From a virus, in the IMG/VR virus record IMGVR_UViG_3300006845_000021, positions 1-50,891 of that record: a stretch of DNA of 50,891 nt; one strand, 5' to 3'. Positions 32,327 through 38,277 of the stretch are shown here, piece after piece. A model generated the notes under the pieces. The model saw nothing but the letters and a program-made list of their open reading frames with translations. It ran no database searches and was not told where the DNA came from. Both the position numbers and the translations under genes were made by a program. Positions within the stretch are counted from its first letter, which is position 1. Each line of letters starts with the position of its first letter.

Positions 32327-32488
32327 TCAAAGCTCCCCACAATGTGAACAGGCACCAAGAGGTCCTTTATTGTCACACTCATGGGTAGTTGTTGGTTCAA
32401 GTGTCTCTACAAATGCTTGTAAAGCCTTTCTTAGGTTTGTAGTGTCAATATCAACTTTGATAACAACGTTTATATTACCCTTAGCCAT
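32327..32488 (-). CDS. 53-residue zinc-binding-like protein
   Basis: ATG 32488 follows GGAGACGAG and overlaps the previous stop by 8 bases. The N-terminal two thirds are alpha/beta (NINVVIKVDIDTTNLRKAL). The C-terminus has HECDNKGPLGACSHCGEL, a likely zinc knuckle. Confidence 0.6.
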   Translation of the reverse strand: MAKGNINVVIKVDIDTTNLRKALQAFVETLEPTTTHECDNKGPLGACSHCGEL

Positions 32489-32768
32489 CCTCGTCTCCTG
32501 TTGGGTCTGAGATAACGTTCACTTGCATATCATAAGGCGTAAACTTAATGACAATAGTTAGGTCCTCGACCTTAGGTAAGAACCTATGCTCAGCAACAAA
32601 AGAGTTACATGCGGACGTTATAGCTAGTGCGAAGTCGTTACCCCACGGATATAGTGGCACGCCACGCATTTGGTTCCAGGTACGTGAAGCGAAGTCTTGC
32701 TTCGTTACTGTGTTTAGTGTTCCTGCCTCAAACCTGTATGGTCTTGTTGGCTTCTTTGTTTTAGGCAA
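32481..32768 (-). CDS. Hypothetical protein
   Basis: The 95-residue protein starts at TTG with GAGG about 10 bases upstream. Basic N-terminus, then an alpha/beta core ending VVIKFTPYDMQVNV-like strands. It shares the VVIK strand pattern with the next small gene. No family recognised. Confidence 0.5.
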   Translation of the reverse strand: MPKTKKPTRPYRFEAGTLNTVTKQDFASRTWNQMRGVPLYPWGNDFALAITSACNSFVAEHRFLPKVEDLTIVIKFTPYDMQVNVISDPTGDEDG

Positions 32769-32776
32769 CGTTACTA

Positions 32777-32956
32777 CTACCTCACTTTGTAGTAATCGAG
32801 AACTTCGTAAAGTCTCTTTTCACAAGCCTCGCAAAAGAGAAGCTTAGTATTAACTATGTGACCTACTTGGACACACTTATGATTCAGGCACTTCTTATCT
32901 GTTTTAGGTATAGTGCGTTTGGCCAGACTCGAACTGGCAGCTAACCGACTAGGCAA
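32777..32956 (-). CDS. Possible small zinc-finger protein overlapping a tRNA-like element
   Basis: A frame from TTG 32956 gives 59 residues with a zinc-type CLNHKC and CEAC pair at residues 23-45. The first 15 codons lie inside tRNA-like element 3 and no good ribosome binding site is seen. The true start may be a non-standard codon nearer 32915. The Cys pattern argues the 3' half is coding. Confidence 0.35.
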   Translation of the reverse strand: MPSRLAASSSLAKRTIPKTDKKCLNHKCVQVGHIVNTKLLFCEACEKRLYEVLDYYKVR

Positions 32957-32960
32957 ACGC
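32915..32960 (-). tRNA. tRNA-like element 3 lacking the anticodon arm
   Basis: 46 nt: acceptor GCGTTTG/CAAACGC, a short D-arm CTA-GTCGGT-TAG, a 2-nt linker, then T-arm GCCAG-TTCGAGT-CTGGC. There is no room for an anticodon arm. Dispersed repeat copy 9 abuts its 5' end, sharing the first GCG. Confidence 0.6.
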
Positions 32961-32986
32961 GGTCCGTGTTTTTTATCTCACAGGAG
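32958..32986 (-). repeat. Two-box dispersed repeat, copy 9
   Basis: CTCCTGTGAGAT, then the rest of the spacer, then CACGGACCGCG, immediately 5' of tRNA-like element 3. Confidence 0.7.
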
Positions 32987-33038
32987 CCCAGATGGGTCAG
33001 TAGTTGTATTTTTCTAGGCTACGTGGCACCTAGGATTG

Positions 33039-33242
33039 TTAGTAGTTCTCGATGACGTCGACGACCTTGACGCTCTTGAGGTCGCGATCGTCGTAGTCTT
33101 CGCGGAGCGCTCGTCGCACGCTACTTTCGAGGGCACGCACGCTGTAAGGCCTACTGGTCAGACGCGGCTTCATCTTAACCTTAAACGTGAACTCGATCTC
33201 CTTCAATTGTCCCTTGGCCTTGCTCTGGGTACTTGTAGTCAC
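33039..33242 (-). CDS. Small basic hypothetical protein
   Basis: The 67-residue, Lys/Arg-rich product has a GTG start with AAGGAG upstream. A beta stretch (IEFTFKVKMKPRL) is followed by a helix (VRALESSVRRALRED). GC-ending codons are enriched relative to the neighbours. No family recognised. Confidence 0.55.
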   Translation of the reverse strand: MTTSTQSKAKGQLKEIEFTFKVKMKPRLTSRPYSVRALESSVRRALREDYDDRDLKSVKVVDVIENY

Positions 33243-33268
33243 AGTTATTCTCCTTGGGTTAACTTATT

Positions 33269-33586
33269 TTAGCGAACAGTGGTATGGTGGCCAAGTTCGC
33301 GCTCGCGGTTGAACTTGAGTCGGTCAGCGTAGTCACTAGCATCTGCACCGTTGTTGGCCACAAACGTAAAACTTTGGACTTCGAAGCTGCGTGGCGTATT
33401 GTGCTCTTCAGACGCTCGGGTGGCAATTACGCTGCGAGTCACTGTGTACTGCTTACGACTATCAAGCTCAGCCACAAGGCGCTCAAGCCGCTTGGTTTCC
33501 TTCTTCAGCCTGATCACTTCTGGCCCTTGGTCGCCATAAACGACCTTATGCGTCTTCGGGTTACACTTAAGCGCTACCTTAGACAT
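33269..33586 (-). CDS. Hypothetical coiled-coil protein
   Basis: From ATG 33586, overlapping the preceding stop by 8 bases, the product has about 105 residues. Residues 20-45 (VIRLKKETKRLERLVAELD) form a basic coiled coil, followed by a beta-rich half. Function unknown. Confidence 0.55.
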   Translation of the reverse strand: MSKVALKCNPKTHKVVYGDQGPEVIRLKKETKRLERLVAELDSRKQYTVTRSVIATRASEEHNTPRSFEVQSFTFVANNGADASDYADRLKFNRERELGHHTTVR

Positions 33587-33719
33587 TGTTTTGTTGCCTG
33601 CTTTCCTTGGCACGCTTGATCAAAAACTTTTCCCACTTCGTAACACTGTGCTTCTTACTACTATTACGCTTTGTGCGGTAGTTAGCTAATCTTTGCTCCG
33701 CTTTCGTCTTGTGTACCAT
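33579..33719 (-). CDS. Small Lys-rich protein
   Basis: The ATG at 33719 has GAGGG about 11 bases upstream and gives 46 residues, very basic (TKRNSSKKHSVTKWEKFLIKRAKE). An earlier in-frame start at 33800 would overlap the HTH gene by 55 bases and is less likely. Function unknown. Confidence 0.5.
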   Translation of the reverse strand: MVHKTKAEQRLANYRTKRNSSKKHSVTKWEKFLIKRAKESRQQNNV

Positions 33720-33745
33720 AAGGTCGTTAACCCTCTTGTTACTAT

Positions 33746-34003
33746 TTACGTTTGTTTGTAAGCTTTTAGTGCCTTTCTTTTTAAGTACTCTGCAAGCCAA
33801 CGCTCTGCGGCCTCTTTCGGTATCACATAACGCTCTACTACACCATTGTTAAGTGTGGCGCCTAAATTCGACTCAGTATTTATTTCTGTTGTTCCGTATG
33901 GTAGCTTGCCACTACGCATATAATTGTAGATCATTTGTGGTCTACAGCCAGCTTTTTGTGCAAGCTCACCTGGCGTATAATACTCATTACTATTGTTGTC
34001 CAC
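33746..34003 (-). CDS. HTH DNA-binding protein (MerR/excisionase-like)
   Basis: The 85-residue protein reads YYTPGELAQKAGCRPQMIYNYMRSGKLP, shown here as two parts: YYTPGELAQKAG and RPQMIYNYMRSGKLP. A wing and VIPKEAAERWLAEYL follow. The GTG start follows AAGGG and overlaps the preceding stop. It is paralogous by eye to the gene at 36752 and, less closely, to that at 30208. A regulator of the palindrome promoters is possible. Confidence 0.7.
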   Translation of the reverse strand: MDNNSNEYYTPGELAQKAGCRPQMIYNYMRSGKLPYGTTEINTESNLGATLNNGVVERYVIPKEAAERWLAEYLKRKALKAYKQT

Positions 34004-34206
34004 TAGTTACCCTTGTACTTGTATGGGTACTTCTCGTGGTGCTTACCCCTACGTGTAGCTTCGTCCTGCGTTGCAGCCTTTTCAACATATTTACATCCTG
34101 GGTGCAAACAAGTTACTCTATACTCGATACTGTGCCACCCTGGTGTTAGCTCTCGCCTCACGTGTGTTTGGTGCTTCATAGTGTTGCTACCCACCCCCTT
34201 ACTCAT
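34003..34206 (-). CDS. Small C2H2-like zinc finger protein
   Basis: The 67-residue product has TCLHPGCKY and RRGKHHEKYP, spacing two Cys and two His as in a C2H2 finger. Basic overall. It is directly coupled to the HTH gene downstream, so the two could act on the same DNA or RNA. Confidence 0.6.
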   Translation of the reverse strand: MSKGVGSNTMKHQTHVRRELTPGWHSIEYRVTCLHPGCKYVEKAATQDEATRRGKHHEKYPYKYKGN

Positions 34207-34230
34207 TGTGTACTGCTGTTGGATACATAG

Positions 34231-34295
34231 TGTGTACGCTTGACTCGAACAAGCTGCTAACCTTAAACCTACCCTATTAGGTTTTAGTGTACACT
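34231..34295 (-). tRNA. tRNA-like element 4 lacking the anticodon arm
   Basis: 65 nt: acceptor AGTGTAC/GTACACA (six pairs, first position mismatched), a D-arm-like hairpin AACCTA-ATAGGG-TAGGTT with a GG-containing loop, then T-arm GCTTG-TTCGAGT-CAAGC. No anticodon arm is present. It lies in the gap between two small genes. Confidence 0.5.
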
Positions 34296-34313
34296 TACTT
34301 AACTAGTTAAGTA

Positions 34314-34514
34314 TCAGTTGTTGTTACCCCATTTGATTACCACTTCGATTTCCTGGGGCACGTTGTCGCTATTACTGCCAAAATGACTTTTGTGGACGTA
34401 TTCGGTTTCGACACGGCCAGCTTCATTTTGTCGACTAAACTTCTCAAAGTTCTTACTACTACCACTATGCGTGTATACACCAAGACTGGCTTCGTTGCCA
34501 TTATTGTTACCCAT
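34314..34514 (-). CDS. Asn/Ser-rich small protein
   Basis: The 66-residue product is low-complexity, rich in Asn, Gly and Ser at both ends, with a charged centre (NFEKFSRQNEAGRVETEYV). It overlaps the previous gene by 8 bases. Probably disordered; function unknown. Confidence 0.45.
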   Translation of the reverse strand: MGNNNGNEASLGVYTHSGSSKNFEKFSRQNEAGRVETEYVHKSHFGSNSDNVPQEIEVVIKWGNNN

Positions 34515-34788
34515 GGTAACTTACCTCACTTGTTGTGGTTGTCGGGTTTGTTGGCCCGTAAACTGGTGGCTTCGTTTCAATGTAATACTCTGACTGGTTG
34601 TTGTCTTGCTCTGCGTTATTAAACGTTAATAAACCTACAGCTAGACATATAAGCGCTAGCGTGGTCCTAATAGCACTGCCACGCTCTACTCTCCGAGAAT
34701 ACTTCCTACAGTAAGCTAAGTTAGCCTCTGTTGTATTTTGGGTTTTACTTGTCAAACCGCCCACGAGGTATACTCTCACAGGGGCCAT
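34507..34788 (-). CDS. Single-pass membrane protein
   Basis: The 93-residue protein has one helix (TTLALICLAVGLLTF) with a Tyr/Arg-rich cytoplasmic side and an Asn/Thr/Pro-rich tail. The start codon lies inside a weak copy of the dispersed repeat, whose codons give APVRVYLVGG. Function unknown. Confidence 0.5.
   Translation of the reverse strand: MAPVRVYLVGGLTSKTQNTTEANLAYCRKYSRRVERGSAIRTTLALICLAVGLLTFNNAEQDNNQSEYYIETKPPVYGPTNPTTTTSEVSYHG
34757..34784 (-). repeat. Two-box dispersed repeat, weak copy
   Basis: CCCCTGTGAGAG, then the rest of the spacer, then TCGTGGGCGG, followed by TTTGAC as in copy 7. It is in frame at the start of the membrane-protein gene. Confidence 0.4.
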
Positions 34789-34803
34789 AGGTGGTCCTTA
34801 AGC

Positions 34804-35067
34804 CTAGTTGTGTTTGTTTAGCTCAGTGCGTAAGCTATTGGCCATTAGTAATGCAAAAGTGCTCGCACTACACCTGGCATCGATCTTAGTAATATAGTTA
34901 CTAGCCTTAACGTAGGCTGGGTCACTACTATTACTAGCCTTAGACTTTTGAATGTTTTTATACGTAAGCCGTTGTGCCAACCAGTGTTCTAGTTGGACAC
35001 ACTCCGCCTGTTCGTTAACATCAATGTTACCCTGCTGTTGGTCGTTAACTTCACGTTTATTAGACAT
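34804..35067 (-). CDS. Hypothetical helical protein
   Basis: The 87-residue product is Asn/Gln/Ser-rich with two Cys and mostly helical. It overlaps the next upstream gene by 8 bases. No family recognised. AT-rich codon choice matches its neighbours at 33.6-35.8 kb. Confidence 0.5.
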   Translation of the reverse strand: MSNKREVNDQQQGNIDVNEQAECVQLEHWLAQRLTYKNIQKSKASNSSDPAYVKASNYITKIDARCSASTFALLMANSLRTELNKHN

Positions 35068-35272
35068 ATAAGTAAACCCTATCTAGTTCGCTGCGGTTGT
35101 ACTTTTTGTTTTCTACTTGCGCTTGGTAAAATAGCGACAAACCGTAGTACGTACTTTGCTTGAATTTAATAGGGCTAGTCTTATAGTGTTTACTTTGTGT
35201 GGCGCTTGGTCTAGGTAGCGTTGTCTTATAGTAAGCCTTTTGTGACTTTAGGGTTGGTATTGTTAAGCCCAT
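35060..35272 (-). CDS. Small Lys/Tyr-rich protein
   Basis: The 70-residue basic product has AAGGGGGTG ahead of ATG. Many Tyr, Lys, Ser and Thr residues; no motif. Possibly nucleic-acid binding. Confidence 0.45.
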   Translation of the reverse strand: MGLTIPTLKSQKAYYKTTLPRPSATQSKHYKTSPIKFKQSTYYGLSLFYQAQVENKKYNRSELDRVYLYV

Positions 35273-35384
35273 TACCTAAAGCACCCCCTTGCTACACCGT
35301 TTTTGTAGTTTTCTTGCTTGACTTTATTATATAATAGGTTAGCGGCTGGTCGCACGCCAGCAAATTTAGGTCATTTTATTGTTT

Positions 35385-35819
35385 TTAGGTTAAATTGTGT
35401 TTAGCTTTTAGTGCTGCTACGAAGGCTATATCTTCGTCGTTCATTGGTTGTGATTGTGGTTGTTGATCTTGGTTACTTTGTTTTTGTTCAGTAACGTCGA
35501 AGTTGGTAGTGATCACTCGGTCTTCAACCAACGTTTCTTCGTCAATGCTGGTTGTTAAGTTTTCTTGCTGTTCTTCGTCAACGTTATTTTGGTCGTTATT
35601 TTGGTTGTTTATAAGTTCTTGGGTGATCATCCACCGGAGTTGTGCACCTATACTTCTACCTTGGAGTGCTGAGTACTCCCCAAAAGCTGCACGTTGTAGT
35701 GGTGTTTCAAACTGAAAAGTGAACCTTTTGCTCCTGTTCGTTAATGTAGTTGCGAACGTAGGTTGGTTATTTTGTTTTCTTGTGTTTTCTTGTTGATTTT
35801 GGTTACTCATTTTATACAT
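35385..35819 (-). CDS. Ribbon-helix-helix-like protein with Asn/Gln-rich tails
   Basis: The 144-residue product has a central stretch KRFTFQFETPLQRAAFGEYS and GRSIGAQLRWMITQEL that fits a strand-helix-helix DNA-binding core. Polar Asn/Gln tracts precede it, and an acidic Asn/Gln-rich tail of about 65 residues follows. It is the first leftward gene after the AT-rich region, so it could bind that region. A second ATG three codons in is an alternative start. Confidence 0.5.
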   Translation of the reverse strand: MYKMSNQNQQENTRKQNNQPTFATTLTNRSKRFTFQFETPLQRAAFGEYSALQGRSIGAQLRWMITQELINNQNNDQNNVDEEQQENLTTSIDEETLVEDRVITTNFDVTEQKQSNQDQQPQSQPMNDEDIAFVAALKAKHNLT

Positions 35820-35872
35820 CTTGCTCTAAAGCAAACCCTTTCACTGGTCGATTGGCTGCGAGGCGCCGCTGG

Positions 35873-36240
35873 GTTAAATTTATATTTATCCTATGTGTCC
35901 CCTTAATTATATATTAAAACATAGGTTGACGGCACGTAGGCATCCAAATGTTTTTTAGTTTACCTATATGATAAGCGCCAAGCTATCAAAAAAAAAATCT
36001 TAGTTTACAGGGTTCTCCTGGTCTGTAACCTTATATAACATATTGTTAGCTTGGCTATGTTATCCAGATGCTTCCATCATGTAAATATATATAACTTTTT
36101 TATAAGGTCCTAGGAAATCGAAGATTTGATTGTGTTTTGGGGGGAGTCATTTTGCGTCCTTTGCGTCTCTAATCAACTATAAAAATATATATATATATAA
36201 ATATATTTAATATATATATATAAATATAAATATAAGGACA
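35873..36240. other. AT-rich region, candidate replication origin
   Basis: No gene was found here. It contains an alternating TA tract (36180-36235), a DnaA-box-like TTATCCAGA near 36059, two adjacent copies of TTTGCGTC near 36151-36170, and a G-run near 36139. A run of ten A at 35988-35997 sits beside a hairpin (TTACAG, 12 nt, CTGTAA at 36005-36028), which reads as a leftward intrinsic terminator. Origin function is inference from composition and repeats. Confidence 0.4.
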
Positions 36241-36469
36241 CTCCTAAGTCTAGCGAACGTCGTACCCACCTAGTATCTTAGTATTTTTAAATAGCACGGT
36301 GAATCCTGAGGCTAGATGCTCCCTCCCGCGGGTGGGAAAGAGATCCACAGAATCACTTTGAGGATTTTTCAGTGTATCTCAGCCTCTTTGCCGCTTTTTC
36401 CTGTGATCTCAGTTAGCCTTAAACGGGTCCAAAGGTCTTAAACATGTTTTTTAAGCTTAAGGACAACAA
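36240..36469. other. Gene-free stretch with a GC palindrome, candidate cos or origin element
   Basis: Around 36328-36343 lies CCCTCCCGCGGGTGGG, a near-perfect palindrome and the only GC-rich spot in the neighbourhood. A DnaA-like TGTGGATCT is found nearby on the minus strand. The position within 1.1 kb of the terminase would suit a cos site, but nothing here proves it. Confidence 0.3.
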
Positions 36470-36491
36470 AAAGGGCCCCGTAGGACCCTTT
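36470..36491 (-). terminator. Leftward intrinsic terminator
   Basis: Read leftward: AAAGGGTCC, tetraloop TACG, GGGCCCTTT (nine pairs, one G-U), then TTTTTG. The C(UACG)G loop is the very stable UNCG type. It ends the short regulator transcript of 36525-37120. Confidence 0.8.
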
Positions 36492-36524
36492 CTGGTATGA
36501 AACATGCTAAGTCACCTTGTGAGG

Positions 36525-36695
36525 CTACGGGGTAACTTCGATGATCTCCCACGTACCATCGTGGTAGTCTACTGTACAACTGTCCTCGGTAGGGCAGTGG
36601 GGTCCATGGTTCCAGATGTCGTGAGCTACCCATCCGGTAGCAACGGCAGTGAAGCCTGCAAGCAGGCCAGCGAACAAGCTATTGCGAAGTTTCAT
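36525..36695 (-). CDS. Small membrane or secreted protein
   Basis: ATG 36695 follows AAGGGAG. Residues 5-24 (SLFAGLLAGFTAVATGWVA) form a signal anchor; a short exterior part holds HCPTEDSC, which could form a disulfide. At 56 residues it is the last gene before the terminator. A longer in-frame version would run through the HTH gene and is not credible. Confidence 0.6.
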   Translation of the reverse strand: MKLRNSLFAGLLAGFTAVATGWVAHDIWNHGPHCPTEDSCTVDYHDGTWEIIEVTP

Positions 36696-36713
36696 TGGGG
36701 TGTGGCTCCCTTG

Positions 36714-36740
36714 CTCTTGACAACTTAATAGGACGTTCCT
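36714..36740 (+). repeat. Left arm of inverted repeat flanking the HTH gene
   Basis: TTGACAACTTAATAGGACG and the following bases to CCTGC match the arm at 37165-37193 on the other strand with about two differences. The pair brackets the HTH gene 36752-37120. Confidence 0.65.
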
Positions 36741-36751
36741 GCGGTAGTTAA

Positions 36752-37120
36752 TTAGACTTCCTGCTCTTCGGTGTCTTCGACGTCCATGTCTTCGTTCTCG
36801 TCGGCATGGATGTTGTTGGCGACACACCGCTTGTGGAACTGGGCTTCGATCCACTTCTGAGCTTCTTGCTCGGGGATGTGAGGGTAGGCGTCGGTCTTGA
36901 TGTAGCCTTTGTTGGCGTAGTTGTACACCATCTGGGGCTTGATCAAGCCACCCTGACCCTCATGCTCGATACCCACGGCCTTGAGGGCCTCGTTGAGGGT
37001 CTTAGCGACCTCCGTACCCTTGACGTACCCTTCCGGGCACGGCTGAGTAGTGTAGGTGCTATCGCCCACGAGGGCCTCTTGCTCTTCACGAGTAAGCAAC
37101 TGAGGTGAGGTGAGGCTCAT
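36752..37120 (-). CDS. HTH DNA-binding regulator
   Basis: The 122-residue protein has AAGGAG ahead of ATG. The core EGYVKGTEVAKTLNEAL, then KPQMVYNYANKGYIKT and IPEQEAQKWIEAQF, matches the pattern of the gene at 33746, and an acidic tail follows. GC is higher than in its neighbours. It faces the terminase promoter across an intergenic region full of repeats, so it is the best candidate for a switch between early and late transcription. Confidence 0.7.
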   Translation of the reverse strand: MSLTSPQLLTREEQEALVGDSTYTTQPCPEGYVKGTEVAKTLNEALKAVGIEHEGQGGLIKPQMVYNYANKGYIKTDAYPHIPEQEAQKWIEAQFHKRCVANNIHADENEDMDVEDTEEQEV

Positions 37121-37164
37121 TGAGTTTCTCCTTGTTAGTAACCGAACTTACCGGCTGGCTTCAA

Positions 37165-37193
37165 GCAGAAACGTCCTATTAAATTGTCAAGGT
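37165..37193 (-). repeat. Right arm of inverted repeat flanking the HTH gene
   Basis: On the minus strand TTGACAATTTAATAGGACG and the following bases to TCTGC match the arm at 36714-36740. The TTGACA could also serve as a -35 element, but no good -10 follows at 17 nt. Confidence 0.65.
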
Positions 37194-37260
37194 GCCTTTT
37201 CCGTACTTCTTAATAACTATATTATATTTCAAAACAGAGCGCGATGTTAGTGCCTACGGC

Positions 37261-37345
37261 TCTTTTGGAGTAAGAGTCTGATACATGTTATCCGAAGACT
37301 ATAGTGATTTTGGAGTAAGAAGGAATATCATGATATCCAATTAAG
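37261..37345. promoter_or_regulatory. Operator-like repeats between divergent transcripts
   Basis: TTTTGGAGTAAGA occurs at about 37264 and 37309, 45 bases apart in the same direction. GGAATATCATGATATCC at about 37321-37337 is a near-perfect 17-bp palindrome. A leftward TATAAT-like box lies near 37220. Together with the palindrome at 37386 this gap looks like a regulatory hub. Confidence 0.5.
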
Positions 37346-37385
37346 TAAGCTTAGGTCTTTACATAGTAGCTAAAAAATACCTTTT

Positions 37386-37433
37386 AGGCAATTAGATTGC
37401 CTACTTGCTTTCATCTTTGGAATATAGTATAAT
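37386..37433 (+). promoter_or_regulatory. Palindrome-linked promoter for the late (terminase) transcript
   Basis: AGGCAATTAGATTGCCT (37386-37402), -35 TTGCTT (37405-37410), 17 nt, -10 TATAAT (37428-37433). The terminase ATG begins at 37440, about where transcription should start, so the mRNA is probably leaderless. Confidence 0.8.
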
Positions 37434-37439
37434 TAGGTC

Positions 37440-37838
37440 ATGGGAAACGATGATCCTTTGGCTTCACAACATAACCAGGGGCAAGATCAAACATCTGAAG
37501 CCAACGCAGCCATGAGAGCGATGGCTGAGGAGCGTCACCTCTACGATGAGGACGAACGCACTCAGGCTCATCGTTTGCTTCGCGAAGCACTTCCTTACGC
37601 TGTACGAACGGTCACACTCCTTGCGCAAGGTGGCGAAACTGAGAAGATGCGTTTCGATGCTTCAAAGTACATTATCGAACGTAACCTGGGGGCCTCTGGT
37701 AAGGACGGCGACCTCAGTGGCCAAGAAGGTGACCCGCTAGAGAAGCTGCTCAGCAAGTGTGTTGCTTGGCAAGAAGAACAAAACAATCTAATCGACATCA
37801 ACGTCGATAGTGGTAGTGGCTCTAGCGAGGAGGACTAA
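37440..37838 (+). CDS. Terminase small subunit
   Basis: The 132-residue protein is helical, with an N-terminal Gln/Asn-rich tail, a central helical domain (AHRLLREALPYAVRTVTLLA, MRFDASKYIIERNL) like actinophage terminase small subunits, and an acidic Ser-rich tail. It directly precedes the large subunit region. There is no ribosome binding site: the ATG sits 7 bases after the -10 box, so initiation on a leaderless mRNA is expected. Confidence 0.75.
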   Translation: MGNDDPLASQHNQGQDQTSEANAAMRAMAEERHLYDEDERTQAHRLLREALPYAVRTVTLLAQGGETEKMRFDASKYIIERNLGASGKDGDLSGQEGDPLEKLLSKCVAWQEEQNNLIDINVDSGSGSSEED

Positions 37839-37845
37839 CAACCTT

Positions 37846-38085
37846 ATGGCCTTGAAGACTGTTAGAGCTACTAACGTCCCAACAGCAGGGTTCAGGACTG
37901 TGGTTTATCGTGATAGTCGTGGGCACACTTGGGACGCTAAGGTGTTGGGCCCAGGTACGGTCAGTGGTCTTAAGCTTGAGCTTGTGAGCCTACGGACTGC
38001 ACGTACTAGTAGAATTGTGGACGACGTCGGGCCAGCTACCACGATCAAAGCCACAGGTAAGCACTTTAGTTTCTGGTCTAGTTAA
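37846..38085 (+). CDS. Small conserved-looking protein of the terminase region
   Basis: From ATG 37846 with GGAGGA about 10 bases upstream it gives 79 residues: beta-rich, Thr/Arg-rich (FRTVVYRDSRGHTWDAKV). This resembles small beta proteins found beside terminase genes in actinophages, but its role is unknown. An earlier in-frame GTG lies inside the terminase small subunit gene. Confidence 0.6.
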   Translation: MALKTVRATNVPTAGFRTVVYRDSRGHTWDAKVLGPGTVSGLKLELVSLRTARTSRIVDDVGPATTIKATGKHFSFWSS

Positions 38086-38167
38086 CTTATAGAAGTGTAG
38101 TGTATCCAAACAACAGATACTTTACCAGTTAAGTATGTGTCGTGGCGTGTTAGGTGGAGGAGCTAGT

Positions 38168-38218
38168 ATGGCTAAAGGTAAGGGCAAAGGTCGTCGAGGC
38201 GGGCGTCGGGGCTACTAG
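38168..38218 (+). CDS. 16-residue Lys/Arg/Gly micropeptide
   Basis: A strong GGTGGAGGAG site precedes ATG 38168, and the frame reads MAKGKGKGRRGGRRGY and then stops. An in-frame ATG at 38135 would extend it to 27 residues starting MCRGVLGGGAS. The very basic composition could suit DNA or RNA binding. Such short frames can be chance, but the ribosome site is among the best in the window. Confidence 0.45.
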   Translation: MAKGKGKGRRGGRRGY

Positions 38219-38248
38219 GCCGCGACTCAACAACAGAGAGAGTCTGTG

Positions 38249-38277
38249 CTCCTGTGAGGGTGTTAGACAAGGGCCGG
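38249..38277 (+). repeat. Two-box dispersed repeat, copy 10
   Basis: CTCCTGTGAGG, then a 9-nt spacer counted from TGTGAG, then CAAGGGCCGG. The GTG start of the large terminase subunit lies inside box 1. Confidence 0.55.

Noticed and set aside
32128-32400. Leftward 90-residue frame overlapping the zinc-knuckle gene
   Set aside because: The overlapping frame ending at 32327 has a coupled start, ribosome site and Cys motif; this one is a shadow in the GC-rich island.
36696-36854. N-terminal extension of the small membrane gene at 36525
   Set aside because: Arg/His-rich shadow of the HTH gene; ATG 36695 has a good ribosome site and starts a proper signal anchor.
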